Shown here: positions 52,455-61,030 of the stretch, piece by piece
Position numbering within the stretch: the stretch's first letter is position 1
Layout: each line of letters starts with the position of its first letter
Assembly (NCBI RefSeq): GCF_004364245.1
Contig: NZ_SOAV01000016.1
Span: forward strand, 62,001 to 126,000
Reading direction: 5' to 3'
Origin: Streptomyces sp. BK208
GTDB lineage: Bacteria; Actinomycetota; Actinomycetes; Streptomycetales; Streptomycetaceae
DNA: 64,000 nucleotides
Translations under genes and position numbers: made by a program
Notes under the pieces: generated by a model
The model's input: only the letters and a program-made list of their open reading frames with translations
Database searches by the model: none
What the model was told of the DNA's origin: nothing

Positions 52455-53810
52455 ATGCCCACACACCTGTCCACGCACGCGCGCCGCCTCCTGCGCGGCA
52501 CGGCCCTCGTCTGCGCCCTCGCCCTGGGGGCGAGCGCCTGCGGCGACTCCGACGACGCGGGGTCGAGCGGGAAGGCGGTCTCCGAGGCGGACGTCCAGGC
52601 GGCCCTGAAGGAGGGCGGCACGATCACGGTCTGGGCGTGGGAACCCACGCTGAAGCAGGTCGCCGCCGGCTTCGAGAAGGCGCACCCGGGCGTCAAGGTG
52701 AACCTCGTCAACGCCGGTACCAACAAGGACCAGTACACGGCCCTGCAGAACGCCGTCTCGGCGAAGAAGGGCGTCCCGGACGTCGCCCAGGTCGAGTACT
52801 ACGCGATGGGCCAGTTCGCCCTGACCGAGCAGCTCACCGACCTCGAGTCCTTCGGCGCCGACAAGCTCTCCGCCACGTTCTCCCCCGGCCCGTGGAACGG
52901 CGTGAAGGCCGGGTCGGACGGCATCTACGGGCTGCCGATGGACTCCGGACCGATGGCGCTCTTCTACAACAAGAAGGTCTTCGACAAGTACGGCATCGAG
53001 GTGCCCACCACCTGGGCCGAGTACCTGGACGCCGCCCGCGACCTGCACAAGGCCGACCCGAAGGCGTACATCACCGCCGACAACGGCGACGCCGGATTCG
53101 CCACCAGCATGCTGTGGCAGGCCGGTTCGCGGCCCTACACGGTCGACGGCACCAAGGTGCGGATCGACTTCTCCGACCAGGGTGCCAGGACGTTCACCGG
53201 CACCTGGCAGCAGCTCATCGACGAGAAGCTGCTCGCCTCCGCGCCCGCCTGGACCGACGAGTGGTACAAGGGCCTCGCCGACGGCAGCATAGCGACGCTG
53301 GCGACCGGGGCCTGGATGCCCGCCAACCTGGAGTCCGGCGCTAAGGCGGCCTCCGGTGACTGGCGCGTCGCCCCGATGCCGCAGTGGACCGCGGGCGGCA
53401 AGGTCAGCGCGGAGAACGGCGGCAGCGCGCTCGCGCTCCCGGAGCTGGGCGGGAACGAGGCGCTGGCGTACGCCTTCGTCGAGTACGCGAACACCGGGGA
53501 CGGCGTGCGGACCCGGCTGGAGAACGGCGCCTTCCCGGCGACCACGGCGGATCTGCGGTCCACGGAGTTCCAGGACACCGCCTTCCCGTACTTCGGCGGC
53601 CAGAAGGCCAACAAGATCTTCGCCGAGTCCGCCGCCGAGGTCCCCGACGACTGGTCGTACCTGCCCTACCAGGTCTACGCGAACTCGGTCTTCAACGACA
53701 CCGTCGGCAAGGCCTACGTCTCCGGCACCACACTGGCCGAGGGCTTCGAGTCCTGGCAGGAGGCCTCGGTCGAGTACGGCGAGGAGCAGGGCTTCACCGT
53801 CGAGAAGTAG
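52455..53810 (+). CDS. Sugar ABC transporter substrate-binding lipoprotein
   Basis: A 451-residue family 1 solute-binding protein with a lipobox (LGASAC, Cys near 28) and the opening ITVWAWEPTLKQVAAGFEKAHPGVKV. With the two permeases it would import a galacto-oligosaccharide or lactose-like sugar, inferred from the adjacent GH42 enzyme and LacI regulator. Confidence 0.9.
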   Translation: MPTHLSTHARRLLRGTALVCALALGASACGDSDDAGSSGKAVSEADVQAALKEGGTITVWAWEPTLKQVAAGFEKAHPGVKVNLVNAGTNKDQYTALQNAVSAKKGVPDVAQVEYYAMGQFALTEQLTDLESFGADKLSATFSPGPWNGVKAGSDGIYGLPMDSGPMALFYNKKVFDKYGIEVPTTWAEYLDAARDLHKADPKAYITADNGDAGFATSMLWQAGSRPYTVDGTKVRIDFSDQGARTFTGTWQQLIDEKLLASAPAWTDEWYKGLADGSIATLATGAWMPANLESGAKAASGDWRVAPMPQWTAGGKVSAENGGSALALPELGGNEALAYAFVEYANTGDGVRTRLENGAFPATTADLRSTEFQDTAFPYFGGQKANKIFAESAAEVPDDWSYLPYQVYANSVFNDTVGKAYVSGTTLAEGFESWQEASVEYGEEQGFTVEK

Positions 53811-53836
53811 CGCACGCCCCCACCGGAAGGACCGCC

Positions 53837-55882
53837 ATGATCTCCACCCTCCACTCCCGCGCGCACCGCGGGACGGACGGTGCGCCCGCCCCCCGCCTCG
53901 CCTACGGCGCCGACTACAACCCCGAGCAGTGGCCCCGGGAGGTGTGGGAGGAGGACGTACGGCTGATGCGCGAGGCCGGCGTGAACATCGTGTCGCTCGG
54001 CATCTTCTCCTGGGCCCGCATCCAGCCGGGCCCGGACACCTGGGACTTCGCCTGGCTCGACGAGGTGATGGACCTGCTGCACGAGTACGGCGTCGGCGTC
54101 GACCTGGCGACCGCGACCGCCTCCCCGCCGCCCTGGCTGACCACCGCGCACCCCGAGATACTCCCGGTCACCGAGCGGGGCGAGACGCTGTGGCCGGGAG
54201 CGCGCCAGCACTGGCGCCCGACCTCGCCGGTCTTCCGCGAGCACGCCCTGCGCCTGGTGCGCGAACTCGCCACCCGCTACGCCGGGCACCCGGCGCTGGT
54301 CGCCTGGCACGTCAACAACGAGCTGGGCTGCCACAACGTCTACGACTACTCCGACGACGCGGCCCGTGCGTTCCGGGACTGGCTGCGCGCCCGGTACGGC
54401 ACGACGGACGCGCTCAACCACGCCTGGGGCACGGCGTTCTGGTCGCAGCGCTACGGCGACTGGGCGGAGGTGCTGCCGCCGCGGCTGGCGGCCTCGCACC
54501 CGAATCCGACCCAGCAGCTGGACTTCAAGAGGTTCTCCTCGGACGCGCTCAAGGACCACCTGCGCGCGGAGCGGGACCTCCTGCGGGAGGTGACCCCCGA
54601 CGTCCCCGTCACCACCAACTTCATGGTGATGCCCGGCACCAAGGGCATGAACTACGCGGACTGGGCCGCCGAGGTGGACTTCGTCGCCAACGACCACTAC
54701 GTCGTGCCGCACCCGCAGGCCCGCGACGAGCTGTCGTTCTCGGCGAACCTCACCAGCGGCATCGCGGGCGGCCGTCCGTGGTTCCTGATGGAGCACTCCA
54801 CCAGTGCCGTGAACTGGCAGCCCGTCAATCAGGCCAAGCGGCCCGGCGACATGGCCCGCGACTCGCTGACGCACGTGGCGCACGGCGCGGACGCGGTCTG
54901 CTTCTTCCAGTGGCGCCAGTCGGCGGCCGGCGCCGAGAAGTACCACTCGGCGATGGTCCCGCACGCCGGGGCGGACAGCGACCTGTTCCGTTCGGTCGTC
55001 GCGCTCGGCGACACGCTGAAGACCCTCGCGCCGGTCGCCGGCAGCGAGCGGGAGCCGGCCGGGGTCGCCATCCTCTTCGACTGGGAGTCGCGGTGGGCGA
55101 GCGAGCAGGACTCGCACCCGACCTCGCTGCTCGACTACCACCAGGAGGCGCTCGACTGGTACTCCGCGCTGCTCGCCCTGGGCGTGCGCGCCGACGTCGT
55201 GACCACCGGCGCCGACCTGAGCCGTCACCGGGTGCTGATCGCGCCGGTGCTGCACCTGGTCACGGCGGAGCTGGCCAAGGACCTGACGCGCTACGCCGAG
55301 CAGGGCGGGCACCTGGTCACCACGTACTTCTCCGGTGTCGTCGACGAGAACGACCACGTGTGGCTCGGCGGTTACCCGGGCGCCCTGCGCGACCTGCTGG
55401 GCATCCGCGTCGAGGAGTTCGGCCCGCTGCCCGCCGGGCAGAGCGTGGAGCTGGACGACGGCGGCACCGGCGGTCTGTGGACCGACCGCATCACCGTCAC
55501 CGCGCCCGAGGTGGAGGTTCTCGCCCGCTACCGCACGGGTGCGCAGGCGGGCCGCGCGGCGATCACCCGGCGCGGCGCGGGCAGCGGCTCGGCCGCCTAC
55601 GTCTCCACCCGGCTCGGCGCCGAGGGCCTCGCCGCGCTGCTGCCGAGGCTCCTGGCGCCCGCCGGAGTGACGAGCGAACTGCCCGCCGAGGTGCGGGGCA
55701 GGGTCGAGGCCACCGTGCGCCGCGGCCCCGGCGGACGGTTCCTGTTCCTGGTCAACCGGACCGACGACACGGTGACCGTTCCCGGCCCCGCCGGGGAGGT
55801 CCTGGTGGGCGCCGCCGACGACGCGGGAGCGGTCGTCCTGCCGGGCCGGGGAGTCGCCGTCCTGCGTACACCCACCGGCTGA
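53837..55882 (+). CDS. Cytoplasmic GH42 beta-galactosidase
   Basis: A 681-residue GH42 enzyme without a signal peptide. The acid/base is E162 in HVNNELG and the nucleophile is E319 in FLMEHSTS; the opening YGADYNPEQWP is the family hallmark. The central domain and the C-terminal beta domain are complete. It hydrolyses imported beta-galactosides. GGAAGG precedes the ATG, 26 bp after the binding protein. A long terminator follows. Confidence 0.94.
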   Translation: MISTLHSRAHRGTDGAPAPRLAYGADYNPEQWPREVWEEDVRLMREAGVNIVSLGIFSWARIQPGPDTWDFAWLDEVMDLLHEYGVGVDLATATASPPPWLTTAHPEILPVTERGETLWPGARQHWRPTSPVFREHALRLVRELATRYAGHPALVAWHVNNELGCHNVYDYSDDAARAFRDWLRARYGTTDALNHAWGTAFWSQRYGDWAEVLPPRLAASHPNPTQQLDFKRFSSDALKDHLRAERDLLREVTPDVPVTTNFMVMPGTKGMNYADWAAEVDFVANDHYVVPHPQARDELSFSANLTSGIAGGRPWFLMEHSTSAVNWQPVNQAKRPGDMARDSLTHVAHGADAVCFFQWRQSAAGAEKYHSAMVPHAGADSDLFRSVVALGDTLKTLAPVAGSEREPAGVAILFDWESRWASEQDSHPTSLLDYHQEALDWYSALLALGVRADVVTTGADLSRHRVLIAPVLHLVTAELAKDLTRYAEQGGHLVTTYFSGVVDENDHVWLGGYPGALRDLLGIRVEEFGPLPAGQSVELDDGGTGGLWTDRITVTAPEVEVLARYRTGAQAGRAAITRRGAGSGSAAYVSTRLGAEGLAALLPRLLAPAGVTSELPAEVRGRVEATVRRGPGGRFLFLVNRTDDTVTVPGPAGEVLVGAADDAGAVVLPGRGVAVLRTPTG

Positions 55883-55894
55883 GCCGGCCTCCGT

Positions 55895-55930
55895 GCGGCC
55901 CCGGAGCGGCGGGAACCGCTCCGGGGCCGC
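55895..55930 (+). terminator. Terminator after the galactoside operon
   Basis: Perfect 15-bp stem (55895-55909 with 55916-55930) and a CGGGAA loop, 12 bp after the GH42 stop. Confidence 0.85.
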
Positions 55931-56051
55931 TTCCGGCGAATGCCGAGCCGTCGCCGACTTCCGCCGCACGCACGGAACATGGCCAAATGGCACGGCAGTA
56001 CGATGATCGAGAACCCGGCGCAGCGTCACCTCCCGGACCACGGAGCCTGCC

Positions 56052-56843
56052 ATGACGACGGACCCTTCCCAGCCTCCCCCCATCGACACGAGCCGGGCCC
56101 ATCCCGCGCGTGTCTACGACTGGCTGCTGGGCGGCAAGGACAACTACCCGGCCGACGAGGCGGTGGGCGAGACGCTTCCGCCCCAGGCGCGGGACGCGGC
56201 GCGGCAGAACCGCGCCTTCATGAACCGCGCGGTGGCGCACCTCGCAGCGCAGGGCGTCGACCAGTTCCTGGACATCGGCGCGGGCATCCCCACCGAGCCC
56301 AACCTGCACCGGATAGTCCAGCGGACGGTGCCGCGGGCCAGGGTCGTCTACGCCGACAACGATCCGATCGTGCTGCGGCACGCTCAGGCGCTGCTGGCCG
56401 GCAGCCCCGAGGGCGCCACGGACTACATCCAGGCCGATGTCCGCGAGCCGGCTCAGATCGTGCGGCACGCCCGCGGGGTCCTCGACTTCGACCGGCCGAT
56501 CGCGCTGTCGCTGATCGCCCTGATGCACTTCGTCCCGGACGACCAGGACGCCCACGGCATCGTGCGCGCACTGGTGGAGACCCTCCCCCCGGGCAGCCAC
56601 CTGGTCCTGTCGCACGCCTCGATCGACCTCTTCCCGGAGCTGGCGGAGCAGGTGATCGCCCAGTACGCCAAGGGCGGCATCCGGCTCGGCTTCCGCACCC
56701 GGGCCGAGGTCGCCCGGTTCTTCGACGGCCTGGACATAGTGCCGCCCGGCCTGGTGACGGCCACCGAGTGGTCCGGCGAGGGCGAGGAGCCGCCCACGCC
56801 GGAGGAGAGTGGCATCTACGCGGGCGTCGCGCGCGTTCCCTGA
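56052..56843 (+). CDS. DUF574/Methyltransf_19 SAM-dependent methyltransferase
   Basis: A 263-residue protein of the actinobacterial DUF574 methyltransferase family: RVYDWLLGGKDNYPAD near the N terminus, FLDIGAGIPTEPN as SAM motif I (about 72-84) and PIALSLIALMHFV later. Substrates are unknown for the family. The gene stands alone; the minus-strand small membrane gene is convergent. Confidence 0.87.
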   Translation: MTTDPSQPPPIDTSRAHPARVYDWLLGGKDNYPADEAVGETLPPQARDAARQNRAFMNRAVAHLAAQGVDQFLDIGAGIPTEPNLHRIVQRTVPRARVVYADNDPIVLRHAQALLAGSPEGATDYIQADVREPAQIVRHARGVLDFDRPIALSLIALMHFVPDDQDAHGIVRALVETLPPGSHLVLSHASIDLFPELAEQVIAQYAKGGIRLGFRTRAEVARFFDGLDIVPPGLVTATEWSGEGEEPPTPEESGIYAGVARVP

Positions 56844-56865
56844 CGGGGATGGGAGGGGGCAGGAC

Positions 56866-57051
56866 TCAGCGGCGGCGCCCGCGGGCCGCCCAGCCGCTGC
56901 CGATCCCGGCGACGTGCAGGGCGAGCAGGGTGAGGCCGATGAGCATGATGTTGGTGGAGGTGAAGACGTCGTTGGTCGACACCTCCGCCGCGTTGATCAG
57001 CCACGCGAGGAGGAACAGAACAGCCGCGACGATGGCCAGCACGGTGCACAT
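56866..57051 (-). CDS. Small two-helix membrane protein
   Basis: A 61-residue protein with two transmembrane helices (about 3-21, 33-51) and a basic C terminus AARGRRR. The ribosome site AAGGG is close to the ATG. A conserved small membrane protein of unknown role is likely, but the frame is short. Confidence 0.6.
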   Translation of the reverse strand: MCTVLAIVAAVLFLLAWLINAAEVSTNDVFTSTNIMLIGLTLLALHVAGIGSGWAARGRRR

Positions 57052-57208
57052 CCCTTCGGATTGTCGGCACCGGGGCGGTGCCGTGTCCCGCGTATGCCCC
57101 CGAAGGGCCGCGTGACACGACGGACGGTGCCGTGCGCTTCGTACAGTGGAGGGACCGGACCGCGGCGGAGCCGCCCGGTCACCCCCGCGCCCTCCTCCCG
57201 GAGCCCTC

Positions 57209-58402
57209 ATGCACGACCCGTCCACCCCGTCCGACGACGGCTCCGGCACCCTGTTCGGCCTCGACGCCCTGGCGGCGCCCGGCCTGCCGCCCGCCGCGCC
57301 CGCCGCGCCCGCCGCCGGGCCGATGTTCCGGGACTCCGCCGCCGCCCGCCGGCTGCTGCCGGTGCGGGAGATCCACGCCGAGCCGGCCGCGGCCGCCTCC
57401 CCGCGCGGCCGGCAGGTCCTCTCCCGGTTCCCCGACGCCCGCGTGATCGAGGTGGACTCCCACTGGGGCATCCCCGGGCTGCACGGCAACGAGGGCAACG
57501 TCGAGCGCTGGGTGCGGGTCAAGGGCGAGACGCTCGTGCTGGGCGAGCGCAAGACACCGGCCACCCGTCCCAACGGCCGCTCCGCGGACTGGATCGCGCC
57601 GGGCGGCTCCAACGGCTGCGCGATGGCCTGCGCCTACTGCTACGTGCCGCGGCGCAAGGGCTACGCCAATCCCGTCACCGTCTTCACCAACATCGACCGG
57701 ATCATCGCCCACCTCGGCCGGCACATCGCCCGGCAGGGGCCCAAGCCCGAACCGAACCAGTGCGACGCCGAAGCCTGGGTCTACGACATCGGCGAGAACG
57801 GCGACTGCTCGGTGGACGCGCTGATCTGCGACAACACCGCGGACCTGGTGCACGCCTTCCGGCTGTGGCCGACGGCCAAGGCCTCCTTCGCGACGAAGTT
57901 CGTCAATCCCGACCTGCTGGCCCTGGACCCGCGCGGCCGCACCCGTATTCGCTTCTCGCTGATGCCGCCGGACGACTCCCGGCTGCTGGACGTGCGCACC
58001 TCCCCGGTCTCCGAGCGGATCGCCGCGGCCGGCGACTTCCTGGACGCCGGCTACGAGGTGCACTTCAACCTCTCCCCCGTGGTGGTGCGGCCGGGCTGGG
58101 AGGAGGACTGGGCGGGCCTGCTGCGGCACCTCGACGACGTCCTGCCGGACCGGGTCAAGCGGCAGGCAGCCGCCGAAGTGATCATGCTGACGCACAACCG
58201 GGATCTGCACGAGGTGAACCTCGGCTGGCACCCGCGCGCCGAGGAGGTGCTGTGGCGGCCTCAGATCCAGCAGGCCAAGCGCTCCGAGAACGGCGCGGTG
58301 AACGTGCGGTACCGCAACGGCGTGAAGGCGGACGCGGTCGCGCGGCTGCGTGCACTGGTGGCCGCTCACGCGCCCTGGCTGCGGATCCGGTACGCGTTCT
58401 GA
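57209..58402 (+). CDS. Radical SAM protein, spore photoproduct lyase-like
   Basis: A 397-residue radical SAM protein. The iron-sulfur cluster motif is C137-x3-C141-x2-C144 (CAMACAYC). The segment SNGCAMACAYCYVPRRKGYANP and the later FATKFVN and SRLLDVRTSPVSERI match the SplB-like family that repairs spore photoproduct thymine dimers. Whether it repairs DNA in a streptomycete or modifies something else is unknown. GGAG precedes the ATG. Confidence 0.85.
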   Translation: MHDPSTPSDDGSGTLFGLDALAAPGLPPAAPAAPAAGPMFRDSAAARRLLPVREIHAEPAAAASPRGRQVLSRFPDARVIEVDSHWGIPGLHGNEGNVERWVRVKGETLVLGERKTPATRPNGRSADWIAPGGSNGCAMACAYCYVPRRKGYANPVTVFTNIDRIIAHLGRHIARQGPKPEPNQCDAEAWVYDIGENGDCSVDALICDNTADLVHAFRLWPTAKASFATKFVNPDLLALDPRGRTRIRFSLMPPDDSRLLDVRTSPVSERIAAAGDFLDAGYEVHFNLSPVVVRPGWEEDWAGLLRHLDDVLPDRVKRQAAAEVIMLTHNRDLHEVNLGWHPRAEEVLWRPQIQQAKRSENGAVNVRYRNGVKADAVARLRALVAAHAPWLRIRYAF

Positions 58403-58417
58403 GGACGACCCCGAGGG

Positions 58418-58436
58418 TCAGGTAAGGCGAACCTAA
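58418..58436. promoter_or_regulatory. Iron box (DmdR/IdeR site) before the flavoprotein gene
   Basis: TCAGGTAAGGCGAACCTAA matches the TTAGGTTAGGCTAACCTAA consensus at 16 of 19 positions and is followed by GATAAT about 8 bp on. Confidence 0.7.
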
Positions 58437-58516
58437 GATCAGATAATGTTTTGTGTGCAACAACCGCCGGAGGTGCCCCTTCCGGCCGTTCCGCGCACAC
58501 CCCAGGGAGCCCGGCC

Positions 58517-59077
58517 TTGCCGCACACGATCGACACGACCGGAGACCGGCCGGACACCGCAGAGGACGGCTGGGTCGAGCTCGGCTCCCGCGCGCAGCTG
58601 CGCGAGCTGCTGGGCGAACCCTGGCCCGTCGTCATCGAGAAGGTGCACGACCGGCTCACGGACGACGACCTGGACATCCTGTCCCGCTCGCCCTTCTGCC
58701 TCCTGGCGACCTCCGACGCCGGCGGGAACTGCGACGTGTCGCCCCGCGGCGACACCCCCGGTTTCACCCACGTCCTCGACGCCGGCACCCTCGCCCTGCC
58801 GGACCGTGCGGGCAACCGGCGCGGGGACAGCTTCCACAACGTCCTGGACAATCCGCACGCCGGACTGCTGTACCTGGTCCCCGGCGGCAAGGAGGTGCTC
58901 CGGGTCAACGGCCGCGCCCGCATCCTCACCGACGCGCCCTTCTTCGACGCCATGGCGCGGGACGGAAGACGCCCGGACCTCGCACTGCTCCTGGAGATCG
59001 ACGAGATCTACCTCCACTGCCCGATGTCGCTGAACCGGGCGGGACTGTGGAAACCACAGATGTGGCAGGCGAGTTGA
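58517..59077 (+). CDS. FMN-dependent PPOX-type flavoprotein, iron-regulated
   Basis: A 186-residue pyridoxamine-phosphate-oxidase-fold protein (SPFCLLATSDAGGNCDVSPRGDTPGF, then LVPGGKEVLRVNGRARI). Its iron box and position before a siderophore importer suggest it reduces the ferric siderophore or a degradation product. The TTG at 58517 is preceded by GGGAG; the in-frame TTG at 58451 is a longer alternative. Confidence 0.83.
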   Translation: MPHTIDTTGDRPDTAEDGWVELGSRAQLRELLGEPWPVVIEKVHDRLTDDDLDILSRSPFCLLATSDAGGNCDVSPRGDTPGFTHVLDAGTLALPDRAGNRRGDSFHNVLDNPHAGLLYLVPGGKEVLRVNGRARILTDAPFFDAMARDGRRPDLALLLEIDEIYLHCPMSLNRAGLWKPQMWQAS

Positions 59078-59155
59078 GACCGCCCGCACCGCCGGCGGGC
59101 CGAGGTCGGGCGAGTGCCGGGCGGGTCGTGTGAGCCCCGCCCCTACCAGCACTTT

Positions 59156-59174
59156 TTAGGTTAGGCTAACCTTC
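59156..59174. promoter_or_regulatory. Iron box before the siderophore ABC operon
   Basis: TTAGGTTAGGCTAACCTTC matches the iron-box consensus at 17 of 19 positions, and ends 5 bp before the ATPase GTG. Confidence 0.85.
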
Positions 59175-59179
59175 GCTAC

Positions 59180-60043
59180 GTGAGATCAGCTGAAGACGCA
59201 GCCGGTACGCCGCGCCTGCGCGGTCATGAGCTGTCGGCGACGGGCGTGACCGTCGCGTACGACGGCGTGGATGTCGTGCACGACGCGGGAGTCAGGCTCA
59301 GGCCCGGTGAAGTGACCGTCCTGGTGGGCCCCAACGGCAGTGGGAAGTCGACGCTGTTGCGGACCGTCGCCCGACTGCAGCGGGCCCGCAGCGCCACGCT
59401 CAGCCTGGACGGCTCCACCGACGCGATGGCCCTGACGTCCCGTGAGTTCTCGCGGTACGTCGCCCTGCTGACGCAGGGACGGCCGACGCCGGGCGGGCTG
59501 ACCGTGCGGGACGTCGTCGAGTTCGGCCGCTATCCGTACCGGGGCCGCTGGGGGCGCCCCGATCCGGACGGCCCGGCCGCCGTCGACCGGGCCCTCGCCC
59601 TCACCGGCGTCGCCGGCCTCGCCGACCGCGGCGCCGACCACCTCTCGGGCGGGCAGTTGCAGCGGGTGTGGCTCGCGAGCTGCCTCGCCCAGGAGACCGG
59701 CGTACTGCTCCTGGACGAACCCACGACCTACCTCGACCTGCGCTACCAGGTCGAACTGCTCGACCTGATCCGCGACCTGGCGGACGACCACGGCATCGCC
59801 GTCGGTGTCGTCCTGCACGACCTCGACCAGGCCGCCGCCGTCGCCGACCGGATCACGCTCCTCGAAGCGGGCCGGATCGTCGCCGACGGCCCGCCGGAGG
59901 ACGTACTGACGCCGGAGCGGCTCACCGCCGTGTACGGCATCCGGATCGACGTCGACACCGACCCCCTCACCGGCCGGCTGCGCACCCGCCCGATCGGCCG
60001 CCACCACATACGGAACCCCGAAAGGCTCGGCACCACCTCATGA
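59180..60043 (+). CDS. Ferric-siderophore ABC transporter ATPase (FecE type)
   Basis: A 287-residue ABC ATPase with Walker A GPNGSGKST, signature LSGGQLQR and Walker B LLLDEPTT. It opens the uptake operon under the iron box. The GTG at 59180 has no ribosome site and is only 5 nt from the box, so the transcript may be leaderless. Its stop overlaps the binding-protein ATG. Confidence 0.9.
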   Translation: MRSAEDAAGTPRLRGHELSATGVTVAYDGVDVVHDAGVRLRPGEVTVLVGPNGSGKSTLLRTVARLQRARSATLSLDGSTDAMALTSREFSRYVALLTQGRPTPGGLTVRDVVEFGRYPYRGRWGRPDPDGPAAVDRALALTGVAGLADRGADHLSGGQLQRVWLASCLAQETGVLLLDEPTTYLDLRYQVELLDLIRDLADDHGIAVGVVLHDLDQAAAVADRITLLEAGRIVADGPPEDVLTPERLTAVYGIRIDVDTDPLTGRLRTRPIGRHHIRNPERLGTTS

Positions 60044-61023
60044 GACGCCTCCTGCTCACCGCGGCCGCCACCACCGCCGCGGCGCTCACCCTCGCCGCCT
60101 GCGGCACCACCGAACCCGCCGCCGACAAGACCGAGAAGAAGGCATCCGAGGCGATCACGCTCAAGGACGGCAAGGGCACCGAGGTGAAGCTCGACGGACC
60201 GGCCACCAAGGTCGTCGCCACGGAGTGGAACGTCGTCGAGACCCTCGTCTCGCTCGGAGTCGACCCGGTGGGCGTGGCGGACGTCAAGGGATACCGGACC
60301 TGGGACAGCGCCGTTCCGCTCAAGAACGAGCCGAAGGACATCGGCACCCGCGGTGAGCCGAGCATGGACACCGTCGCCTCCCTCGCCCCCGACCTCATCG
60401 TCGCCACCACGGACCTCACCCCGGCCGCCGTGAAGCAGCTGCGCGAGGTCGCGCCGGTGATCGAGGTGACCTCCGCCGACGGCACCGGTCAGATCGACCG
60501 GATGCTGGGGAACGTCGACCTCATCGCCAAGGCGACCGGCACCACGGACAAGGCCCGGTCGCTGCGCGAGGACTTCGAGACCAAGGTCGCCGAGGGCAAG
60601 AAGGCCCTGGCCGACGCCGGCCTGGCGGGCAGGAACCTCGCCTTCGCCGACGGTTACGTCGCCTCCAACCAGGTCTCGATCCGCCCCTACACGGCGACCT
60701 CGCTGATCGGTGAGGTCAACGAGGCGGTCGGTCTGAAGAACGCCTGGACGGTGAAGGGCGACGCGGCCTACGGTCTCGGCACCACCGACGTCGAGGGCCT
60801 GACCGAGCTGCCCAAGGACACGCAGTTCGCCTACATCGGCAACGACGACGACCCGAGCGCCACCCCCTTCACCGGTGAGCTGGCCAAGAACTCCGTGTGG
60901 AAGTCCCTGCCGTTCGTGAAGGCCGGGGACGTGCACCGTCTCGACGACGGCATCTGGATGTTCGGTGGCCCCGGGTCGATGGAGGCGTACATCGACGCCG
61001 TCGTCGGCGCCCTGACGAAGTAG
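60040..61023 (+). CDS. Ferric-siderophore binding lipoprotein
   Basis: A 327-residue FecB/FhuD-type lipoprotein with lipobox LAAC (Cys near 21) and the Fe-siderophore-binding fold (VVATEWNVVETLVSLGVDPVGVAD, APDLIVATTD, PFVKAGDVHRLDDGIWMFGGPGS). Translationally coupled (ATGA) to the ATPase. Confidence 0.9.
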   Translation: MRRLLLTAAATTAAALTLAACGTTEPAADKTEKKASEAITLKDGKGTEVKLDGPATKVVATEWNVVETLVSLGVDPVGVADVKGYRTWDSAVPLKNEPKDIGTRGEPSMDTVASLAPDLIVATTDLTPAAVKQLREVAPVIEVTSADGTGQIDRMLGNVDLIAKATGTTDKARSLREDFETKVAEGKKALADAGLAGRNLAFADGYVASNQVSIRPYTATSLIGEVNEAVGLKNAWTVKGDAAYGLGTTDVEGLTELPKDTQFAYIGNDDDPSATPFTGELAKNSVWKSLPFVKAGDVHRLDDGIWMFGGPGSMEAYIDAVVGALTK

Positions 61024-61030
61024 CGGGGTC

